NCBI RefSeq assembly: GCF_902859725.1
Contig: NZ_CADIJP010000016.1
Location: 62,001 to 126,000 of the forward strand
Length of the DNA stretch: 64,000 bases
DNA from: Achromobacter mucicolens
Lineage (GTDB): Bacteria; Pseudomonadota; Gammaproteobacteria; Burkholderiales; Burkholderiaceae_B
Reading direction: 5' to 3'
Numbering within the stretch: the first letter of the stretch is position 1; every line of letters begins with the position of its first letter. The position numbers and the translations under genes were made by a program. Positions 26,646-34,924 of this stretch are shown piece after piece. The notes below the pieces were generated by a model that worked only from the letters and a program-made list of their open reading frames with translations, had not been told where the DNA came from and searched no databases.

Positions 26646-27371
26646 ATGCGCCAGATCATCTTTGACACGGAAACCACCGGACTGGACCCAGCACAGGGTC
26701 ATCGCATCGTCGAAATCGGCTGCGTTGAAATCGTCAATCGCACGCCGACCGGCAACAACCTGCACATCTACCTGAACCCGGACCGCGACAGCGATCCCGA
26801 GGCGCTGGCGGTGCACGGGCTGACCACCGAGTTCCTGTCGGACAAGCCGCGCTTTGCCGAAGTCGCGGACGAATTCGTCAAGTTCATCCAGGGCGCCGAA
26901 CTGATCGCGCACAACGCCGCGTTCGACGTGAAGTTCTTCAACGCCGAACTCGCAAAGATCGGCCGCGGTCCCATCACCGAATTCTGCGAGACCGTCACCG
27001 ACTCGCTGCTGCACGCCCGGTCGCTGTTCCCGGGCAAGCGCAATTCCCTGGATGCGCTGTGCGACCGCTTCGGCATCTCGAACGCGCACCGCACGCTGCA
27101 CGGCGCATTGCTGGACTCGCAGCTTCTGGCTGAAGTCTGGCTGGCGATGACGCGTGGCCAGGATGCGCTGCTCATCGATGTGGACGACAGCGCCGGCGCC
27201 AGCGGCGGCGGCATGGTGCTTGCCCGGTTCGATGCCTCGGGTCTGCCGGTCATCACGGCCAGCGCCGAAGAGCTTGCCGAACACGAGGCTTACCTTGCCG
27301 CGCTGGACAAGAGCGTGGGCGGCGAATGCGTGTGGCGCAAGGTCGATGCGCCTGTCGCGGCAGCCGCCTAA
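26646..27371 (+). CDS. dnaQ: DNA polymerase III epsilon subunit (3'-5' proofreading exonuclease)
   Basis: 241 residues. DnaQ proofreads within the polymerase III core. Exonuclease motifs: ExoI FDTETTGLD (Asp7, Glu9), ExoII LIAHNAAFDVKFFN, ExoIII HRTLHGALLDSQLLAEV. The C-terminal ~60 residues would bind the alpha subunit. ATG 26646 lies 2 bases after the efflux pump stop, with no separate promoter and only a weak GGAA upstream, so translation probably depends on the pump mRNA or on a promoter inside the pump gene. A tRNA gene follows, as in E. coli. Confidence 0.95.
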   Translation: MRQIIFDTETTGLDPAQGHRIVEIGCVEIVNRTPTGNNLHIYLNPDRDSDPEALAVHGLTTEFLSDKPRFAEVADEFVKFIQGAELIAHNAAFDVKFFNAELAKIGRGPITEFCETVTDSLLHARSLFPGKRNSLDALCDRFGISNAHRTLHGALLDSQLLAEVWLAMTRGQDALLIDVDDSAGASGGGMVLARFDASGLPVITASAEELAEHEAYLAALDKSVGGECVWRKVDAPVAAAA

Positions 27372-27389
27372 GAAGTTATCAGAGGCGAC

Positions 27390-27419
27390 TTGCACACGTT
27401 TAAAAATTCGTGCTATTAT
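27390..27419 (+). promoter_or_regulatory. sigma-70 promoter of tRNA-Val
   Basis: TTGCAC (27390-27395) and TATTAT (27414-27419), 18 bases apart, in an A+T-rich patch. Predicted transcription start is about 7 bases before the tRNA. Confidence 0.7.
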
Positions 27420-27432
27420 TTCGCCTCTTTCG

Positions 27433-27507
27433 GGGTGGTTAGCTCAGTGGTAGAGCACTGCCTTCACACGGCAGGGGTCACTGGTTCGAACCCAGTACTA
27501 CCCACCA
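27433..27507 (+). tRNA. tRNA-Val (anticodon CAC)
   Basis: 75 bases including encoded CCA. The acceptor GGGTGGT pairs with ACTACCC. The anticodon arm CTGCC-TTCACAC-GGCAG has CAC at 27465-27467, reading GTG valine codons. The T arm has the normal TTCGAAC loop. Confidence 0.96.
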
Positions 27508-27609
27508 AAGACCTTCCAAGGCGCTCAAGCCTTTGAAGTGCCCCAAAAGACAATGGCCAGTTCGCAGCAGGTTTTTCGCGATGCAGGTCTTGTTCTTCGG
27601 GCAGCAAGC

Positions 27610-27642
27610 AAAAAGCCAACCTTCATCGGTTGGCTTTTTTGT
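27610..27642 (+). terminator. intrinsic terminator downstream of tRNA-Val
   Basis: AAAAGCCAACC and GGTTGGCTTTT form an 11-base stem around a 6-base loop, followed by TTTTTT and a further T-run. Rest of the gap 27508-27768 shows nothing else. Confidence 0.85.
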
Positions 27643-27768
27643 TTTTGATTCATTACTCTTTCTCTGATCTGGCGCAACCCGGCAGTACCCCGGTTGCGCC
27701 AAGCCTGTTCCACGCCTGTCTATCATCAATAAATCGGCGATTGACTGCCAAGCAAACAGGAGAAGGCC

Positions 27769-27936
27769 ATGAGTCCGCACACCAATACCATGCTCATCAT
27801 CATTTGCACGGGCGTGGCGCTCATGTTGATCGGCTTCGGGTTTCGTGACCGTAATCTCGGCATGACCCTGATGGGCCTTGGCCTGGTCACCGCCATCGGC
27901 GCGATCATCTACAAGGCCTACATCACCTTTTCTTGA
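27769..27936 (+). CDS. small two-helix membrane protein, hypothetical
   Basis: 55 residues, from ATG 27769 with AGGAG 8 bases upstream. Two hydrophobic segments (residues ~8-24, TMLIIICTGVALMLIGFGF, and ~32-48, MTLMGLGLVTAIGAIIY) flank a short charged turn FRDRNLG, so a hairpin in the inner membrane with both ends on one side is likely. No family recognised. Coding support: good ribosome site, GC-rich third positions and a clear hydrophobic pattern. It lies between tRNA-Val and the convergent yaiI. Confidence 0.7.
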   Translation: MSPHTNTMLIIICTGVALMLIGFGFRDRNLGMTLMGLGLVTAIGAIIYKAYITFS

Positions 27937-27953
27937 CGCCGCCGCAGGCGGCT

Positions 27954-28421
27954 TCAGCTTTTTTGCGCCTGCTGCCGGGCCACGCGCGCAAGCAGCGTGT
28001 CCAGCTGGTTTGCAAACGCCTTGCGGTCGGACTGGCTGAAGGACGACGGGCCGCCCGTGTCCACGCCGCTGGCGCGCAGTTCCTCCATCATGTCCCGCAG
28101 CGCCAGCCGTTCGCGGATGGTCTCCGTCGAATAGCGCTCGCCGCGGGGATTGATCGCCATGGCGCCTTTCTCAAGCACCTGCGCGGCCAGCGGTATGTCG
28201 CCGGTGATGACGAGATCGCCTTGTTCCGCGCGCTCCACGATGTGCGCGTCGGCCACGTCAAAGCCGCGCGGCACCTGCACGGCACGGATCAGCGGCGATG
28301 GCGGGGTGTAGAGCGGCTGATTGGCCACCAGCGTCAGCGGCATCTGCCAGCGCTGCGCGGCGCGAAAGAGGATGTCCTTGATGACGGCGGGACAGGCGTC
28401 CGCGTCGACCCAGATATGCAT
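27954..28421 (-). CDS. YaiI/YqxD family protein (DUF188)
   Basis: 155 residues, full length for the family. Conserved stretches: [28 protein letters not shown], and [19 protein letters not shown], with the C-terminal [18 protein letters not shown]. The N-terminal VDADACP resembles a PIN/NYN-like nuclease active-site strand, but no activity has been shown. It starts 5 bases after the stop of the 88-residue gene and is co-transcribed with it. Confidence 0.92.
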   Translation of the reverse strand: MHIWVDADACPAVIKDILFRAAQRWQMPLTLVANQPLYTPPSPLIRAVQVPRGFDVADAHIVERAEQGDLVITGDIPLAAQVLEKGAMAINPRGERYSTETIRERLALRDMMEELRASGVDTGGPSSFSQSDRKAFANQLDTLLARVARQQAQKS

Positions 28422-28426
28422 CGCGC

Positions 28427-28693
28427 TTACGCGCCCAGCGCTTTCTCAAGCGCCTCGGCCACGAGGTCATTGGTCGACACGCCGCGTTCGGCGGCGGCGG
28501 CGCGCAGCTTGTCAGCCTGCGCCTGCGACAACTTCAGGGGGAAGGGGACCAGGCCGGCGGCCTGATCCAGCTTGCGCTGTTCGCGGCGGTCGGGCACCTG
28601 GGAGGCGGTGCCGAAGCGGTCCGGCGTGGCCGATTGCTTGAGTTGGCCGGCCAGCTTCAGGGCCTGGTTCTTTTGGAGGTCGAATTTGTTCAT
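28427..28693 (-). CDS. small hypothetical protein with possible ribbon-helix-helix tail
   Basis: 88 residues from ATG 28693 with AGGA upstream. The last ~40 residues ([20 protein letters not shown], then [17 protein letters not shown]) have the strand-helix-turn-helix pattern of a ribbon-helix-helix or plasmid-antitoxin-type DNA-binding fold. The N-terminal half is basic and polar. It lies 5 bases before yaiI. No specific family is recognised; whether it binds DNA is inference. Confidence 0.7.
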   Translation of the reverse strand: MNKFDLQKNQALKLAGQLKQSATPDRFGTASQVPDRREQRKLDQAAGLVPFPLKLSQAQADKLRAAAAERGVSTNDLVAEALEKALGA

Positions 28694-28735
28694 CGGATTT
28701 CCTGATAGGGAGCGCCATCATAGACGCAACCCGGC

Positions 28736-30232
28736 TCAGCGCGGTTTGGCGTGCTCCAGTTGGGCGATGCCTTCCTCTGCGCCGTCGTGCAGCGGCACGC
28801 TCAGGCCAAGCCGGGCGGTGGCCGCAGACACCTGCGAACCCTGTGTCGAACCGGCCGCCAGCAGGTCCTGCCCGGCCTGGTAGACGGCACGCACCACGAC
28901 AAGCGCTTCGTCGCGCGTGAGGTCGGTGGTGGTCAGCATCAGCGCCGCCACCCCCACCGTCGGAATGCGCTGCGCCTGATTGGGGTAGGTGCCGGCCGCG
29001 ATGTCCAGCGGCATCAGCACGCTATCCCCGGAAGTGAGCGTCTTGATGGCGTCCGGGTCCAGCGGCAGCAGCTTGAGCTGCGCGGGAATCAGCGCATCGC
29101 GCAGCGGCGTGGCCGGTACGCCGATCACCTGGGCCGCGGCGTCGACCGTGCCAGCATGCAGGAGCGGCAGGGCGGCGACGAAAGGCGAGTCCGACACCTT
29201 GTAATCGCGGCCCGCCTGCAGACCATGCGCCGCCAGCACGGTTTGCAGCGTCTCGCGCACGGCCGATCCTTCCGGCCCCAGCGCGATCGTCTTGCCCTTC
29301 AGGTCCCGCACGCCGCGCAGCGCGGGGTCGTCGCGCACGACGATATGGACCAGTTCCGGGTACAGGCTGCCCAGGGCACGCAGACCGGGGAAGGGGCCTT
29401 GCCCCGCAAAGGGGCCCGCGCCTTCATAGGCCAGCCGCGCCGTGTCCGCCTGGGCCAGGCCGACCACGGCGTCGCCGCTGCGCAGGAGCGCAATGTTGTC
29501 GGCCCCGCCGCCGGTGATAAGCGGCGACACCCGGATCTGGCGTTTTCGGGCGACGTCGCTCAGGGCGCGCGCAAACGCCAGGTATTCGCCGCGGTCCGGG
29601 CCGCCGGCCAGCGGGTAACCCTGCTGCAGCCGGGACAGGCGGCCGTTGATGCGCGCCACCGAGCGTTCCAGCTCCTGCTGCACGACGTGCTGGGCGGTGC
29701 TGGAGGCGCTGTAGGTCACCGAATGCGTGATCTGGTCCAACGTGTCCAGCAACTGGCGCGTGACCGGGGGCGGCGCGCCGGTGTCCAGCGACGGCGCTTC
29801 GGCCGCCTTGAAGCCTGCCGGCGTCACCAGCTTCCACGCCCCGCCGTCTTCGCGGTAGATGGCGCTGGCATGGGCGATGATGCGATCTCCGGCCTTGTTG
29901 CCGCCGGACTTCACGCCGCTGATGCTGCGCGGGCCCGCGCCCAGCAGCGTCACCAGCGACGCCGCGCCGGGCTGGTCCCACGCGCCCAGCGAAATGTCGC
30001 GGGTCAGTTCCAGGTCGACGTCGTAATACACCACGCGGCGGGTTTCGCCGGCTGGCGCGGTGCTGTCCGTGGCCGATCCCATTCGCTTGAGATTGGCGAT
30101 GCGAAACAGGTCCTGCCCATAGGTGGCTTCCAGGCTGCGCGTGACGTCGGCGCGCAAGGCGTCAGCATCGGGTGCGCGGCCGCAGGCGGCCAGCATCGCG
30201 CACAGCAATACCATCAAAAGTTTCTTGAACAT
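28736..30232 (-). CDS. TAXI-family (TRAP-type) solute-binding lipoprotein with extra N-terminal domain
   Basis: 498 residues from ATG 30232, with GGAGGA inside the end of gltS as ribosome site. The signal peptide ends in lipobox LAAC (Cys17). Residues ~205-490 are a TAXI receptor domain (SPLITGGGADNIALLRSGDA, DLKGKTIALGPEGSAVRETL, then DAAAQVIGVPA). Residues 18-200 are an additional domain I do not recognise, with a helical linker just before the TAXI part. TAXI receptors normally serve fused TRAP permeases, but none is present; the upstream, translationally coupled gene is a GltS symporter. Confidence 0.87.
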   Translation of the reverse strand: MFKKLLMVLLCAMLAACGRAPDADALRADVTRSLEATYGQDLFRIANLKRMGSATDSTAPAGETRRVVYYDVDLELTRDISLGAWDQPGAASLVTLLGAGPRSISGVKSGGNKAGDRIIAHASAIYREDGGAWKLVTPAGFKAAEAPSLDTGAPPPVTRQLLDTLDQITHSVTYSASSTAQHVVQQELERSVARINGRLSRLQQGYPLAGGPDRGEYLAFARALSDVARKRQIRVSPLITGGGADNIALLRSGDAVVGLAQADTARLAYEGAGPFAGQGPFPGLRALGSLYPELVHIVVRDDPALRGVRDLKGKTIALGPEGSAVRETLQTVLAAHGLQAGRDYKVSDSPFVAALPLLHAGTVDAAAQVIGVPATPLRDALIPAQLKLLPLDPDAIKTLTSGDSVLMPLDIAAGTYPNQAQRIPTVGVAALMLTTTDLTRDEALVVVRAVYQAGQDLLAAGSTQGSQVSAATARLGLSVPLHDGAEEGIAQLEHAKPR

Positions 30233-30234
30233 GG

Positions 30235-31443
30235 CTACATTCCTCCCACGAATGGCAAGGAAATCAGCGAGCTCAGGACGATCACGTTCAGGATGTCCAC
30301 CAGGAAGGCCCCGGTGACGGGGACCACGATGAACGCTTCCGGCGCCGGGCCGTGGCGGCGCGTGAGGGCCTGCATGTTGGCGATGGCGGTGGCCGTGGCG
30401 CCCATCGCGAAGCCGCAGAAGGCGGCGGACATGATGGCCGCCTCGTAGTCGCGCTTGAGCAGCCGGAACACCACCCACGCGGCGTAGAGCGCGCACACCA
30501 GCGTCTGGACGGCCAGCATCAGCGCCAGCGGGCCGGCCAGCCTCGCGACGCTGGACAGGTCCAGCGTCATCATCGTCATGCCCAGGAACAGCGACAGCGA
30601 GATCGTGCCGATGATCTCGGTGGCCCGGTCGTCGAGCCGGATGCCGACCAGCGGACCCGCATTGCGGATGAGCACGCCGGTGGCCAGGCACCACAGGAAG
30701 TTGGGCAGGCTGACGGGCGCGTCTTCAACCAGCGCCGCCAGGACGCCGCCGACCACCAGGCACACGAACGCCGCGGTCATGGACAGGATGAACGTCCCGG
30801 CCGTGGGCGGCTGCTGGTCTTCGTTCAGGTCGGCGGGCTGGTCGCCTTGAGCCGCGGTATGGTCAAGGCTGCCCGACACCTTGTGGCGGCGCATGATCCA
30901 TTCCGCCACGGGCCCGCCCACGATGCCGCCCAGCACCAGGCCCAGCGTCGCGGCCGTCATGGCCAGTGGCATGACGTCCTGGATGTTGTTGAAGTCGGCA
31001 AAGCGTGTCGCGTAAGCCGCGCCCGTGCCGTGTCCGCCCACCAGGGTGATCGTGCCGCCCAACAGTCCCATGAGCGGGTGCATGTCCAGCAGCCAGGCCA
31101 TGCCCAGGCCCACGGCATTCTGCAGAACCAGAAAGGGGATCAGCGCCAGCAGAAAGGCAATGAGACGGGGCCCGCCCCGGGCCAGCAGCTTCAAGTTGGC
31201 GGTCAGCCCGATGCAGCCAAAGAACAGCAGCAGCAGCGTGGGCTTGATGCTGGTTTCCAGCGAAACGGCGACGCCGCCCCAGGTGGACAGCAGGTAGGCC
31301 AGCACGGCGAACAATAGCCCGCCCACGATGGGGTCCGGAATGCTGTAGCGCGCCAGGACGCCGATGCGCGTGGTCATGACGCGTCCGATGACGAGCACGA
31401 GGCAGCAGGCGAGAAGGGATTGGACGGGCGAAAGGGAGATCAT
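30235..31443 (-). CDS. gltS: sodium/glutamate symporter GltS
   Basis: 402 residues with about ten hydrophobic segments. ESS/GltS signature regions: YSIPDPIVGGLLFA, KPTLLLLFFGCIGLTANLK, and the glycine-rich GGTITLVGGHGTGAAY. It imports glutamate with sodium. The central loop (~196-215) is polar. Its stop lies 2 bases before the start of the TAXI lipoprotein, so the two are translationally coupled. A GC-rich hairpin lies just upstream of the ribosome site. Confidence 0.93.
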   Translation of the reverse strand: MISLSPVQSLLACCLVLVIGRVMTTRIGVLARYSIPDPIVGGLLFAVLAYLLSTWGGVAVSLETSIKPTLLLLFFGCIGLTANLKLLARGGPRLIAFLLALIPFLVLQNAVGLGMAWLLDMHPLMGLLGGTITLVGGHGTGAAYATRFADFNNIQDVMPLAMTAATLGLVLGGIVGGPVAEWIMRRHKVSGSLDHTAAQGDQPADLNEDQQPPTAGTFILSMTAAFVCLVVGGVLAALVEDAPVSLPNFLWCLATGVLIRNAGPLVGIRLDDRATEIIGTISLSLFLGMTMMTLDLSSVARLAGPLALMLAVQTLVCALYAAWVVFRLLKRDYEAAIMSAAFCGFAMGATATAIANMQALTRRHGPAPEAFIVVPVTGAFLVDILNVIVLSSLISLPFVGGM

Positions 31444-31453
31444 ATGAACCTTC

Positions 31454-31470
31454 GCGCCCCGCCGGGGCGC
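31454..31470 (-). promoter_or_regulatory. hairpin adjoining the gltS ribosome site
   Basis: GCGCCCC-GCC-GGGGCGC, a perfect 7-base stem ending 10 bases before the gltS ATG on the minus strand, directly next to GAAGG. It could limit translation initiation or be the remains of a terminator. Rest of 31444-31612 shows a small inverted repeat CCGCA-TCGTG-TGCGG but no clear promoter. Confidence 0.35.
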
Positions 31471-31612
31471 AGCAAGCCAGACTGTTCAAACCGATTTCAA
31501 GCCGTAATCAAACCGCGTTTTCAGACCGTTCTGCCGCCGCATCGTGTGCGGACTGCGGACCTATCTTACGTCCGGCAAAGCGTGGCTGTACACGTTTTGA
31601 AAGACGGCTCGA

Positions 31613-32161
31613 TCAGGCGCGCAAGGGGGGTGAGGCCGGGAAGGGAAAGGCGCGCGACATGTAACTGGCGCCTGCGCCATAGCCGGCGAGTTTCTCGGCC
31701 AGGCCGGGAGGCTGCGGGGCAAGCGGCGCATACCCATGCCGCAGCCAGTAGCTCGCCGCAGACGCCAGGGATACCAGGCTGGCGCGCGTCAGGCCGTTTT
31801 CCACGGCGCGCGCGGCGGCGGCGCCCACCAGCGCCTGGCCCACGCCCAAGCCCTGCGCCGCCGGCACGACTGCGCAGTCATGCAGGAACCAGTGATCGGC
31901 CTGCGGCGGCAGCGCGGAAAGCGGCACATCCAGGGCGGGCGGCAGGCCCGCGTCCCAGGGATAGGAAATCAGATAGCCCAGCAGCGCGCCGGATTCGCTT
32001 GGCGCATCCGGCTGGGCAACCCAGCAATAGTGCGGCGCAAGCGCGAGGCGGTTCAGGAAAAAGCCGGCGCCCTCCAGCAGGAACCGCGGATAGGCGAGGG
32101 CTTGGGCCTGGAGGATGGCGTCCACATCGCTGGCCAGCATGGGACGGACTTGATATTGCAT
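31613..32161 (-). CDS. GNAT-family N-acetyltransferase
   Basis: 182 residues from ATG 32161 (MQYQVRPMLASDVDAILQAQ). The acetyl-CoA binding loop is GLGVGQALV in the segment HDCAVVPAAQGLGVGQALVG, cut here for length. The C-terminus carries the usual ASAASYWLRHGY helix-strand. Substrate unknown. It diverges from the envelope glycosylation locus. Confidence 0.85.
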   Translation of the reverse strand: MQYQVRPMLASDVDAILQAQALAYPRFLLEGAGFFLNRLALAPHYCWVAQPDAPSESGALLGYLISYPWDAGLPPALDVPLSALPPQADHWFLHDCAVVPAAQGLGVGQALVGAAAARAVENGLTRASLVSLASAASYWLRHGYAPLAPQPPGLAEKLAGYGAGASYMSRAFPFPASPPLRA

Positions 32162-32291
32162 GACGTGTCGAAGCCTGAAAACTGCCCGCCATTGTAACGA
32201 TCGGGGGCGCGCCGGCATTTCATGAAAATTCGACGAGGCCCTGCGCATACTGCACCGCATCGTGCCCCGCATTCCGTCCAATCAAAGTCTC

Positions 32292-33338
32292 ATGCACATC
32301 CAGTTCCGGTCCGACCCCCCAGCGCCGCAGGTGTTGGGTAAGCCTCTGCCCCTGCGTTCCGTGTGGCCGCCGCAGACCGCGGACGTGCCGTATGACATCC
32401 GTGTCACTTGCGTCATTCCGTGCCTGAACGAGTGCGAGAACCTGCGCGTGCTGCTGCCGCTCTTGCGCAACCGGCTGTCGGCGTTGTGCACCAGCTGGGA
32501 AATCATCGTGGCCGACGACGGCAGCACTGACGGCACCGACGCGCTGATGTCGGAATGGACCGAACACGAGGGCTTTCGCCACGTGCAGCTGTCGCGCAAT
32601 TTCGGCAAGGAAGCCGCGCTGAGCGCGGGCCTGGAGGCCTCCACCGGCAACGTGGTGATCTGCCTGGACGCCGACCTGCAGCATCCGCCCGCGTTGATCG
32701 AGCTGATGCTCGCGCGCTGGTCGGCCGGCGCCGAAATGGTGTACGCCGTGCGGCGCGACCGCGCCGACGAATCCTGGCTCAAGCGCTCGGGCGCGCGCTG
32801 GTTCTACCAGCTGCTCAGCAATGCGCGCGGCGTGCAGGTGCCGGCGCACGCCGGCGACTTCCGGTTGATGGATCGAAGCGTGGTTGACGCGCTGATCGCG
32901 CTGCCCGAGCGCACCCGCTTCATGAAAGGCCTGTATGCCTGGGTCGGATTCAAGGGCGAGGCGCTGCCGTACACGCCCGACGAGCGCATGCACGGCACCA
33001 GCACCTACAGCGGTCTGCGCCTTTTCCGCCTGGCGCTGGACGGATTGACTGCCTTTACGACCTGGCCGCTGCGCATGGTCAGTCTGGTGGGCGTGGCGTT
33101 TGCCGTCCTGGCGCTGGCCTATGCGACATTCCTGGTGGTGGCCTACCTGACGTCCGGCAACGCCGTGTCCGGATGGACGACCATCGTTACGGCAGTGCTG
33201 TTCTTTGCGGGCGTCAACCTGATCTCGCTGGGCGTCGTGGGCGAATATGTCGCCCGCATCTTCGACGAAGTGAAGGGCCGTCCGCTGTTTGTCGTGCGAC
33301 GCACCCGAGGCGGTCCCGCCGGCAAGGCGCAGGGCTGA
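32292..33338 (+). CDS. lgmA: polyprenyl-phosphate glycosyltransferase (GT2, ArnC-like; Lgm locus)
   Basis: 348 residues from ATG 32292; a GTG at 32262 is also in frame. GT2 catalytic features: CVIPCLNECENL, VADDGSTDGTD, and the DXD-type LDADLQHPP. Two C-terminal membrane helices (MVSLVGVAFAVLALAYATF and VTAVLFFAGVNLISLGVVG) anchor it, as in ArnC or dolichol-phosphate mannose synthases. Next genes are an ArnT-like transferase, a GtrA-like protein and a YdjC deacetylase. That content matches the Bordetella Lgm locus, which adds glucosamine to lipid A phosphates; the name is assigned by this resemblance. Confidence 0.85.
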   Translation: MHIQFRSDPPAPQVLGKPLPLRSVWPPQTADVPYDIRVTCVIPCLNECENLRVLLPLLRNRLSALCTSWEIIVADDGSTDGTDALMSEWTEHEGFRHVQLSRNFGKEAALSAGLEASTGNVVICLDADLQHPPALIELMLARWSAGAEMVYAVRRDRADESWLKRSGARWFYQLLSNARGVQVPAHAGDFRLMDRSVVDALIALPERTRFMKGLYAWVGFKGEALPYTPDERMHGTSTYSGLRLFRLALDGLTAFTTWPLRMVSLVGVAFAVLALAYATFLVVAYLTSGNAVSGWTTIVTAVLFFAGVNLISLGVVGEYVARIFDEVKGRPLFVVRRTRGGPAGKAQG

Positions 33339-34924
33339 TGATGGCCAACCTTAACAAGCCGGCGCGCTCCGAATGGACCCCGCCGGCAGGATGGCTGCTG
33401 CTGGCCGCGGGAATCTGGCTTGCCTGGTTGGCGTGGATGCGTCCGCTGACGCTGCCCGACGAGGGGCGCTACGCCGGCGTCGCCTGGGACATGCTGCGCA
33501 GCGGCTCGCACGCCGTCCCGCTGCTGGACGGCATGCCGTACTTTCACAAGCCGCCGCTGTATTACTGGCTGACCGAATTATCGTTTTCGGTGTTCGGCGT
33601 GCATCCGTGGGCGGCGCGCTTGCCTTCGTGGCTGGCCGCGTGGAGCGCGGCCGCCGGTTTGTACGTATTCGTGCGCAGGCATCGCGACGCGGCGGCCGCC
33701 TCGCTGACGGTGCTGGTCCTTTGCACCGTGCCGTTCTTCTACGGCGGCGCGCAGTTTGCCAACCTGGACATGCTGGTCGCGGGCCTCATCACGCTGTGCG
33801 TGCTGGCTGCCGCGGAAACCGTGTTGCGCGTCGAGCGTGGCGAACGGTGGCGCGCGATGTCCGTGGCGGCTGGGGCGCTGGCCGCGCTGGCGGTGCTGGC
33901 CAAGGGGCTGATCGGCCTGGTGCTGCCCGGCGCCATCCTGTTGCTGTGGCTGGTCTGGGAGCGGCGCTGGCGCGGGCTTAGGGCGCTGGTCTGGCCGCCG
34001 GCGCTGCTGGTGTTCCTGGCGGTGGCGGCGCCGTGGTTCGTCCTGATGCAGATGCGGTTTCCGGGCTTTTACGACTACTTCTTCGTCTATCAGCATTTCC
34101 AGCGCTTCGCGGCCGGCGGTTTCAACAATGCCCAGCCGTTCTGGTTCTACCTGCCCGTGCTGGCCGGCTTGAGCCTGCCGTGGTCGCTGTGGGGCGGCGG
34201 CATCCTGCGTCGCGCGTTCTGGCTCGCGGGGCCGGCGCGCAGCCTGCGGCGCCTGGCCGCGGTGTGGTTCGCCGTAGTGGTGGTGTTCTTTTCGTTGCCG
34301 CATTCCAAGCTGATCGGCTATGTGCTGCCTGCGCTGGCGCCGCTCGCGTTTCTGCTGGCAGAGGTCATCCTGGCGGCGTGGCGCAGCGAGAACGGTGTGA
34401 CGACGCCGCGGCTGGTGCGCATCAGCGCGGTGGTCGCCGCCGGCATCTGCGTCGTCGCCGTGGGCATCGCCGCATTCAATGCGAAGGGCAGCGCCGCGCC
34501 GCTGGCCCAGGTCGTGCGGCAGGAAGCGCGTCCGGACGATACCTTCGTGTCGCTGCACGCCTATCCCTTCGACCTGGCGCTCTACGCGCGCGCCCCGCGG
34601 CCTACCTGGGTCGTGGACGACTGGCTCAATCCCGAGGTGCCGGTGCGCGACAACTGGCGCAAGGAGCTGTACGACGCCGCGAAGTTCGATCCGGTCACCG
34701 GCAAACAGGTGCTGATCAGCGCCGAGCAGTTCAACGCCACGCTGTGCGCGGCGCCGGACGGTGCGCGGTTCTGGGTGTGGGGCGGGCATGGCGATGGCGC
34801 CATCTACCTGCCGCTGCAAGGGCTGGCGCCCGTCGTGACGAGCGCCCGGCATGCGATGTGGCGCGTGGATGCGGGCGCGGCGCTCAGGCAGCGGGTTTGT
34901 GCCGGAACGCCCACAGCCGGCTAG
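33338..34924 (+). CDS. lgmB: ArnT-like lipid A glycosyltransferase (integral membrane)
   Basis: 528 residues; ATG 33338 overlaps the preceding TGA, so translation is coupled (a second ATG follows at 33341). The N-terminal catalytic loop LTLPDEGRYAGVAWDMLRSG carries the acidic residues typical of ArnT/PMT-fold transferases, and FHKPPLYYWLT follows. About twelve membrane helices and a C-terminal periplasmic domain (residues ~400-528). Predicted to transfer an amino sugar from undecaprenyl phosphate to lipid A on the periplasmic face. In Bordetella the orthologue adds glucosamine and gives cationic peptide resistance. Its last 41 bases overlap the convergent GtrA-like gene. Confidence 0.87.
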   Translation: MMANLNKPARSEWTPPAGWLLLAAGIWLAWLAWMRPLTLPDEGRYAGVAWDMLRSGSHAVPLLDGMPYFHKPPLYYWLTELSFSVFGVHPWAARLPSWLAAWSAAAGLYVFVRRHRDAAAASLTVLVLCTVPFFYGGAQFANLDMLVAGLITLCVLAAAETVLRVERGERWRAMSVAAGALAALAVLAKGLIGLVLPGAILLLWLVWERRWRGLRALVWPPALLVFLAVAAPWFVLMQMRFPGFYDYFFVYQHFQRFAAGGFNNAQPFWFYLPVLAGLSLPWSLWGGGILRRAFWLAGPARSLRRLAAVWFAVVVVFFSLPHSKLIGYVLPALAPLAFLLAEVILAAWRSENGVTTPRLVRISAVVAAGICVVAVGIAAFNAKGSAAPLAQVVRQEARPDDTFVSLHAYPFDLALYARAPRPTWVVDDWLNPEVPVRDNWRKELYDAAKFDPVTGKQVLISAEQFNATLCAAPDGARFWVWGGHGDGAIYLPLQGLAPVVTSARHAMWRVDAGAALRQRVCAGTPTAG

